A stretch of DNA of 8,973 nucleotides, from the NCBI GenBank assembly GCA_937894825.1, contig CALCQT010000124.1, positions 1 through 8,973 on the forward strand, given 5' to 3'. Every line of letters begins with the position of its first letter. The stretch's first letter is position 1. This document shows positions 5,606-8,973 of the stretch, in pieces. A program made the translations under genes and the position numbers. Origin of the DNA: an uncultured Anaerolineaceae bacterium. GTDB lineage: Bacteria > Chloroflexota > Anaerolineae > Anaerolineales > Anaerolineaceae. The notes beneath the pieces were generated by a model that searched no databases, had not been told where the DNA came from, and worked only from the letters and a program-made list of their open reading frames with translations.

Positions 5606-6808
5606 ATGAAATTATTGCACGTCATACCCTACTACATTCGGGCCACAAAAACCGGCGGGCCCGCTTCACAGTTGGACAAGCTGGCTCAGTCTGAGCAAAA
5701 ATTAGGCCATACCGTAACGATTGTGTCATCGACCGGGAATCTTGACGAAGATATCGATCTGAAATTTACAGAAGATTATTTCGAGGCGGCAGAAAATGGG
5801 GTTCGGACCGTTTATCTGAACCGTGATAAGAGAATTTTACCGGCCACCTTCTATTATGCGCCCAAACTGAAAAAATGGCTTATTGACCATGTGAACGGCT
5901 ATGATATTGTGATCATTCATGGCGTTTGGACCTGGTTTAGCTGGATCGGACCGAAAATATGTCAAAAACAGAAAGTCCCTTACCTTTATTTTCCGCATGG
6001 CTGTTTTGATCCCTGGGCCTTTAACCGCCATAAAATCAAAAAATATCCTTATTGGAAACTGATCGAAAAACCCAATATTCAACGCGCCGCCGGCGGGATC
6101 GTACTCAGCGATGATGAAGCGGATCAGGTCCGTACGGTAGGGATTACCTGCCCGCTCTTCAAGGCACAAAATGGTCTCCTCTTTCCGCTCCTTCAGGCAG
6201 ATGATCCGGAAGCTGTTCTCAACGCGCTTTTGCCCGAACGAAAAGATCGGCCTTTTGTCTTCTTCATGGCCCGTCTTCACCCCAAAAAAGGTCCGGCAAT
6301 CCTGCTGGAGGCCTGGTGTCAATGCGCAAGCCAATTTCCCGAATGGCAGTTAATACTTGCCGGTCCTGATGAGGGGGGCTATCTATCCACGCTGCAGGAA
6401 ATGGTCAAAGCGAACAACCTTGAAGAAAATGTATTCTTCCCCGGTCTCGTTCGCGGAGCGTTCAAAGCGGCGTTGCTGCAAAAAGCGTCGATCTTTGTCC
6501 TTCCATCATACAGCGAAGGCGTCCCCGGCGCCGTCATTGAAGCGCTCGGCTATGGGACGCCCGTCCTGATCACTCCCGGCTGTCATCTGCCGGAAGTGGC
6601 CGATTCAGAAGCCGGAATCATTGTCGAACCGGAACCGCAGGCAATCGCCGGCGCCTTGCAAACCCTGATGGCTGACAAAAATCTCCGGACCAAAATGGGA
6701 GCAAACGCGAAAAACCTGGCCCATTCGCGGTTTGATGAATTAAAAGTCGCCGAAAGATTGATCGAATTTTGTAAAGTGCTGCTGAAAAAATTGCGAAAGG
6801 AAGCATAA
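5606..6808 (+). CDS. Glycosyltransferase, GT-B fold, GT4-like
   Basis: A 400-residue cytoplasmic or membrane-peripheral enzyme predicted to transfer a sugar from a nucleotide sugar to the growing lipid-linked repeat unit with retention of configuration. The N-terminal Rossmann half (1-190) opens with MKLLHVIPYY and a glycine-containing acceptor loop (TGGPASQLDKLA, 16-27), and has YFPHGCFDPW at 128-137. The C-terminal half has FMARLHPKKG (220-229), whose R223 and K227/K228 are the expected phosphate-binding residues, then AGPDEGG (252-258), and the EX7E motif with E304 and E312 in SEGVPGAVIEALGYGTPVL (303-321). The length is normal for the family. Start at ATG 5606: no clear ribosome site, but the next in-frame ATG would remove the first Rossmann half. 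The stop codon abuts the ATG of the acyltransferase gene. Donor and acceptor sugars cannot be deduced. Confidence 0.92.
   Translation: MKLLHVIPYYIRATKTGGPASQLDKLAQSEQKLGHTVTIVSSTGNLDEDIDLKFTEDYFEAAENGVRTVYLNRDKRILPATFYYAPKLKKWLIDHVNGYDIVIIHGVWTWFSWIGPKICQKQKVPYLYFPHGCFDPWAFNRHKIKKYPYWKLIEKPNIQRAAGGIVLSDDEADQVRTVGITCPLFKAQNGLLFPLLQADDPEAVLNALLPERKDRPFVFFMARLHPKKGPAILLEAWCQCASQFPEWQLILAGPDEGGYLSTLQEMVKANNLEENVFFPGLVRGAFKAALLQKASIFVLPSYSEGVPGAVIEALGYGTPVLITPGCHLPEVADSEAGIIVEPEPQAIAGALQTLMADKNLRTKMGANAKNLAHSRFDELKVAERLIEFCKVLLKKLRKEA
6796..6803 (+). promoter_or_regulatory. Ribosome binding site for the acyltransferase gene
   Basis: AAAGGAAG lies within the last codons of the preceding glycosyltransferase gene and ends five bases before ATG 6809. 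It is the best Shine-Dalgarno match inside the operon and supports both this start and translational coupling. Confidence 0.55.
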
Positions 6809-7429
6809 ATGCCAACTGATTTGTTGGATACGCCGTGGAAAATCTCAAACAACCTGGTACGCCTGCTGCAATGGCCGTTGATCCGGATATTTTTTCTCTG
6901 CCACGGCATCAAGGTAAGGCAGGGATGGCGGATATTCGGTTTCCCGCTGATCCAAAAACATCGGAAAAGCAAAATGGACTTGGGGCCTGGTCTGCAGCTT
7001 CGTTCTTCGCTTTCCTCAAATCCAGTCGGAGCAAACCATCCGGTAATCCTCAGTACTTTACAGGCAGGCGCTGTTTTGAAAATCGGGGAAAACTTTGGCA
7101 TGACCGGCGGGAACATTATTGCCGGCAATCAAATTACGATCGGCGATAATGTGGCAATTGGGGGAAATTCTCTTATCTCGGACACGGATTTTCATCCGGT
7201 CAACCACTACGAACGGGGCCTGAACCCACAGGGCGGACAAACGGCGCCCGTTGTGATCGAAGATAATGTGTTTATCGGGACAAATTGTCTGATCCTGAAA
7301 GGCGTAACGATTGGAAAGGGAAGCGTCATTGGCGCCGGAAGCGTGGTAACCAGGAATATCCCCGCGGGTGTTATCGCGGCAGGGAATCCGGCCAAAGTGA
7401 TTAAGTCCATCCATCAAGACGAATCGTAA
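6809..7429 (+). CDS. Hexapeptide-repeat (left-handed beta-helix) O-acyltransferase
   Basis: A 206-residue trimeric acyltransferase of the maltose/serine/WcaF-type family, predicted to put an acetyl group from acetyl-CoA on a hydroxyl of the polysaccharide unit. The repeats run from about 86 to 190, with patterns such as VLKIGENFGMTGGNIIAG (89-106) and ITIGDNVAIGGNSLIS (109-124). The loop DTDFHP (125-130) holds the conserved catalytic histidine H129. The C-terminal coils VVIEDNVFIGTNCLILKGVT (148-167) and VIGAGSVVTRNIP (173-185) end in the family signature AAGNPAKVIK (190-199). The first 60 residues are outside the helix and include a hydrophobic stretch (19-31) that may touch the membrane. 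The ATG directly follows the glycosyltransferase stop (TAA then ATG) with a good ribosome site. Only five bases separate it from the next gene. Acetyl as the group is the usual case, not proven here. Confidence 0.9.
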   Translation: MPTDLLDTPWKISNNLVRLLQWPLIRIFFLCHGIKVRQGWRIFGFPLIQKHRKSKMDLGPGLQLRSSLSSNPVGANHPVILSTLQAGAVLKIGENFGMTGGNIIAGNQITIGDNVAIGGNSLISDTDFHPVNHYERGLNPQGGQTAPVVIEDNVFIGTNCLILKGVTIGKGSVIGAGSVVTRNIPAGVIAAGNPAKVIKSIHQDES

Positions 7430-7434
7430 TCCAG

Positions 7435-8694
7435 ATGAAATATACAATCATTTGTCCGGTATACCCGCCTGAGCCGGTGGTATCCGCCGCGACCAGCAGG
7501 CAAATTGCGGAAAAAATCCGCGCAGATCATCACGATGTCACCGTCATTACGGCATTTCCAAACCGGCCTGAGGGAAAACTCTATGCCGGATATACAAGGA
7601 AACTTTTCCAAAAGGAAACCGACAAAAGCGGTATTCAGATCGTCCGCTGTTTCTCAACCTTGGCTCCGTCCTCTGAAATTCTGAGCCGATTGTTGGAAAA
7701 TCTGTCCTTTGGATTCACTTCCGGCATCCGTCTGCTTTTTTCTTCCCAACCGGATCTGGTCTATTCCAATAGCTGGCCGATATTCGCCACAGGATTGGTG
7801 GCTTTGGTCTGCAAAATCCGGCGAATCCCCTACGTGATCAGTGTACAGGATATATACCCGGAATCGCTGCTTATCCAGGGACGATTAAAGAGCGATGGGA
7901 TCATCACCAAAATTCTGTATGCCATCGACCGATGGATCGTTTCCGGAAGCAAAAAGACCATCCTCATTTCAGACGAATTCGCAGAAATATATGCGGCATC
8001 ACGGAAATTACCTGCAAATCAGGTGATGGTGGTCCCAAACTGGATCGATGAAAACAAGGTAACACCGGAACCGGCAGCCCTTTATCGAAATGAACGGCAT
8101 ATCGATCCGAATCAATTTGTTCTTGTCTATGGCGGCAATGTCGGCGTAGCTTCCGGAATGACTGAATTCCTTCTCACGTTGAAGCATATATCGACCCCAC
8201 AGGCCATTGTCCTGATTATTGCCGGTTCCGGAAGCCAATTGGATGCCTGCCGGAAAATTGCGAAAGAAATCAGGAATGTGGAAGTGATCTTTCATTCGCC
8301 ATGGGAAGAAGAAGACACCTCCAAAGTGCTGTCGGCAGCGGATTTACTCATCCTGCCGACCCACGGACAACAATCGCTTTTTTCCGTCCCTTCAAAACTG
8401 ATTGCTTACATGCTGTCTGGAAGACCAATTCTGGGATTGACGCTGCCCAATTCCTCGACGGCGAAGACGATTGAAAAAGCGGCATGCGGTTGGGTCATTG
8501 ATCCGGATAATCGCAACGGGATCGTTGAGAAAATCCTGGAAATTTCGGAATATGAAAAAGACTTGTTAGAGAAAAGAGGTGCAAACGGACGCATTTTCGC
8601 CATGCAAAATTTCACTGCCAAGGCCTGTCTGCCCGAGGTTATCCGGGTGATTTCGCAAAATCCCAACAAATTACGACATAGAAAGAATAAATGA
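7435..8694 (+). CDS. Glycosyltransferase, GT-B fold, WcaI/WbuB-like
   Basis: A 419-residue predicted glycosyltransferase of the group that includes colanic-acid WcaI and WbuB fucosamine transferases. It begins with IICPVYPPEPVVSAATSRQIAE (5-26), the usual family opening where PPE and the following small-residue loop contact the substrate. It continues with YVISVQDIYPES (133-144), a strong subfamily signature, VPNWID (200-205), VYGGNVGVASGM (231-242) starting the second Rossmann half, and AGSGSQ (263-268). The donor-site helix reads SVPSKLIAYMLSGRPIL (317-333); the acidic residue common at position 324 in relatives is alanine, and no EX7E motif is seen. This may still be an active enzyme, as the subfamily varies here. 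ATG 7435 has little ribosome-site signal, so coupling to the preceding gene is likely. The stop overlaps the next start (ATGA). The sugar is unknown. Confidence 0.9.
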   Translation: MKYTIICPVYPPEPVVSAATSRQIAEKIRADHHDVTVITAFPNRPEGKLYAGYTRKLFQKETDKSGIQIVRCFSTLAPSSEILSRLLENLSFGFTSGIRLLFSSQPDLVYSNSWPIFATGLVALVCKIRRIPYVISVQDIYPESLLIQGRLKSDGIITKILYAIDRWIVSGSKKTILISDEFAEIYAASRKLPANQVMVVPNWIDENKVTPEPAALYRNERHIDPNQFVLVYGGNVGVASGMTEFLLTLKHISTPQAIVLIIAGSGSQLDACRKIAKEIRNVEVIFHSPWEEEDTSKVLSAADLLILPTHGQQSLFSVPSKLIAYMLSGRPILGLTLPNSSTAKTIEKAACGWVIDPDNRNGIVEKILEISEYEKDLLEKRGANGRIFAMQNFTAKACLPEVIRVISQNPNKLRHRKNK

Positions 8695-8973
8695 ATCCGG
8701 AAATTTTCGCAGAATGGTTAAGACGCCAGGGACATCGCATTTACAAAACCGAAAGCAGTTATTGGTTCAATCAAGGCCCAAGGGCATTACAGGCATTTCC
8801 ATATCATTGGATCAGTTCTCCTTCGCAAGCAGAAATAAATGATCTTTTACAATCCTCCCGTTCCATCACCCTCCGATACTCAACACCCGTGGCTTCCCCC
8901 GAAGGAAAAATTAGTTATCAGGTCGTTTTCGATGAAGATGACTTTTCCCTTCCACTGTTCGCCAGAAAAGTAC
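8691..8973 (+). CDS. Partial gene: N-terminus of a probable FemAB/GNAT-like acyltransferase
   Basis: The ATG at 8691 overlaps the stop of the preceding gene (ATGA), a classic coupled start, and the frame stays open for 94 codons to the window edge. The visible protein starts MNPEIFAEWLRRQGHR and continues with SYWFNQGPRALQAFPYHW (residues 24-41), then LRYSTPVASPEGKISYQVVF (61-80). I recall similar openings in FemAB-like/GNAT-superfamily proteins of polysaccharide loci, which transfer acyl or aminoacyl groups. The catalytic region is not in the window, so this is a tentative assignment. The coupling to the glycosyltransferase gene and the lack of interruption make it very likely a real gene. 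A role in modifying the polysaccharide or a lipid-linked unit is inferred from context. Confidence 0.6.
   Translation, partial: MNPEIFAEWLRRQGHRIYKTESSYWFNQGPRALQAFPYHWISSPSQAEINDLLQSSRSITLRYSTPVASPEGKISYQVVFDEDDFSLPLFARKV

Noticed and set aside
5837..6334. Open frame of 165 codons on the minus strand
   Set aside because: It lies fully inside the GT4-like gene, whose N-terminal and linker motifs are intact. This is a shadow of its codon bias.
6583..7128. Open frame of 181 codons on the minus strand
   Set aside because: It is antisense to the end of the glycosyltransferase gene and most of the acyltransferase gene, both of which have clear family motifs. The translated product is cysteine/proline/serine-rich with no domain.

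Overview
This window holds a single-strand block of surface-polysaccharide (exopolysaccharide or capsule) genes, all on the + strand and all running left to right. I see no mobile element, tRNA, rRNA or CRISPR array. The gene content fits a Wzx/Wzy-type pathway, in which lipid-linked repeat units are built in the cytoplasm, flipped across the membrane, polymerised outside, and controlled by a tyrosine kinase/co-polymerase. The host cannot be fixed from the sequence alone. The moderate GC of the genes, a chain-length regulator already fused to its BY-kinase but with a short extracytoplasmic part, a NusG-paralogue antiterminator as first gene, and no outer-membrane exporter in view would fit a Chloroflexota (Anaerolineae-like) bacterium. 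That is inference at low to moderate confidence.

Layout. Positions 1-346 are a non-coding leader. Its first 120 bases are extremely AT-rich (18 G/C of 120), and it then carries several inverted repeats and, just before the first gene, a sequence resembling the RfaH ops element. At 347-880 is a NusG-like (RfaH/UpxY/LoaP-type) elongation factor gene starting at GTG. Then come a Wzc-like Wzz/BY-kinase fusion (898-2550), a 137-base spacer with a nested dyad that may be a terminator or attenuator, a Wzx-like flippase (2688-3998), a multi-membrane-span protein that is probably the Wzy-like polymerase (4054-5424), a 181-base spacer with two small dyads, a GT-B glycosyltransferase (5606-6808), a hexapeptide-repeat O-acyltransferase (6809-7429), a second GT-B glycosyltransferase of the WcaI/WbuB kind (7435-8694), and the start of a FemAB/GNAT-like protein gene (8691 to the right edge, cut off).

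How the parts would work together: the first protein probably lets RNA polymerase read through the long operon. The glycosyltransferases add sugars to a lipid carrier, and the acyltransferase decorates the unit, as the last protein may also do. The flippase exports the unit, the polymerase joins units, and the kinase fusion sets chain length through phosphorylation of its C-terminal tyrosine cluster. The initiating sugar-phosphate transferase, the kinase's phosphatase and any sugar-nucleotide synthesis genes are not in the window and may lie to the right.

The gene set is a familiar kind of locus. The least explained parts are the non-coding segments: the leader with its ops-like motif, and the wzc-wzx spacer. 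Both are plausible sites of action for the antiterminator.
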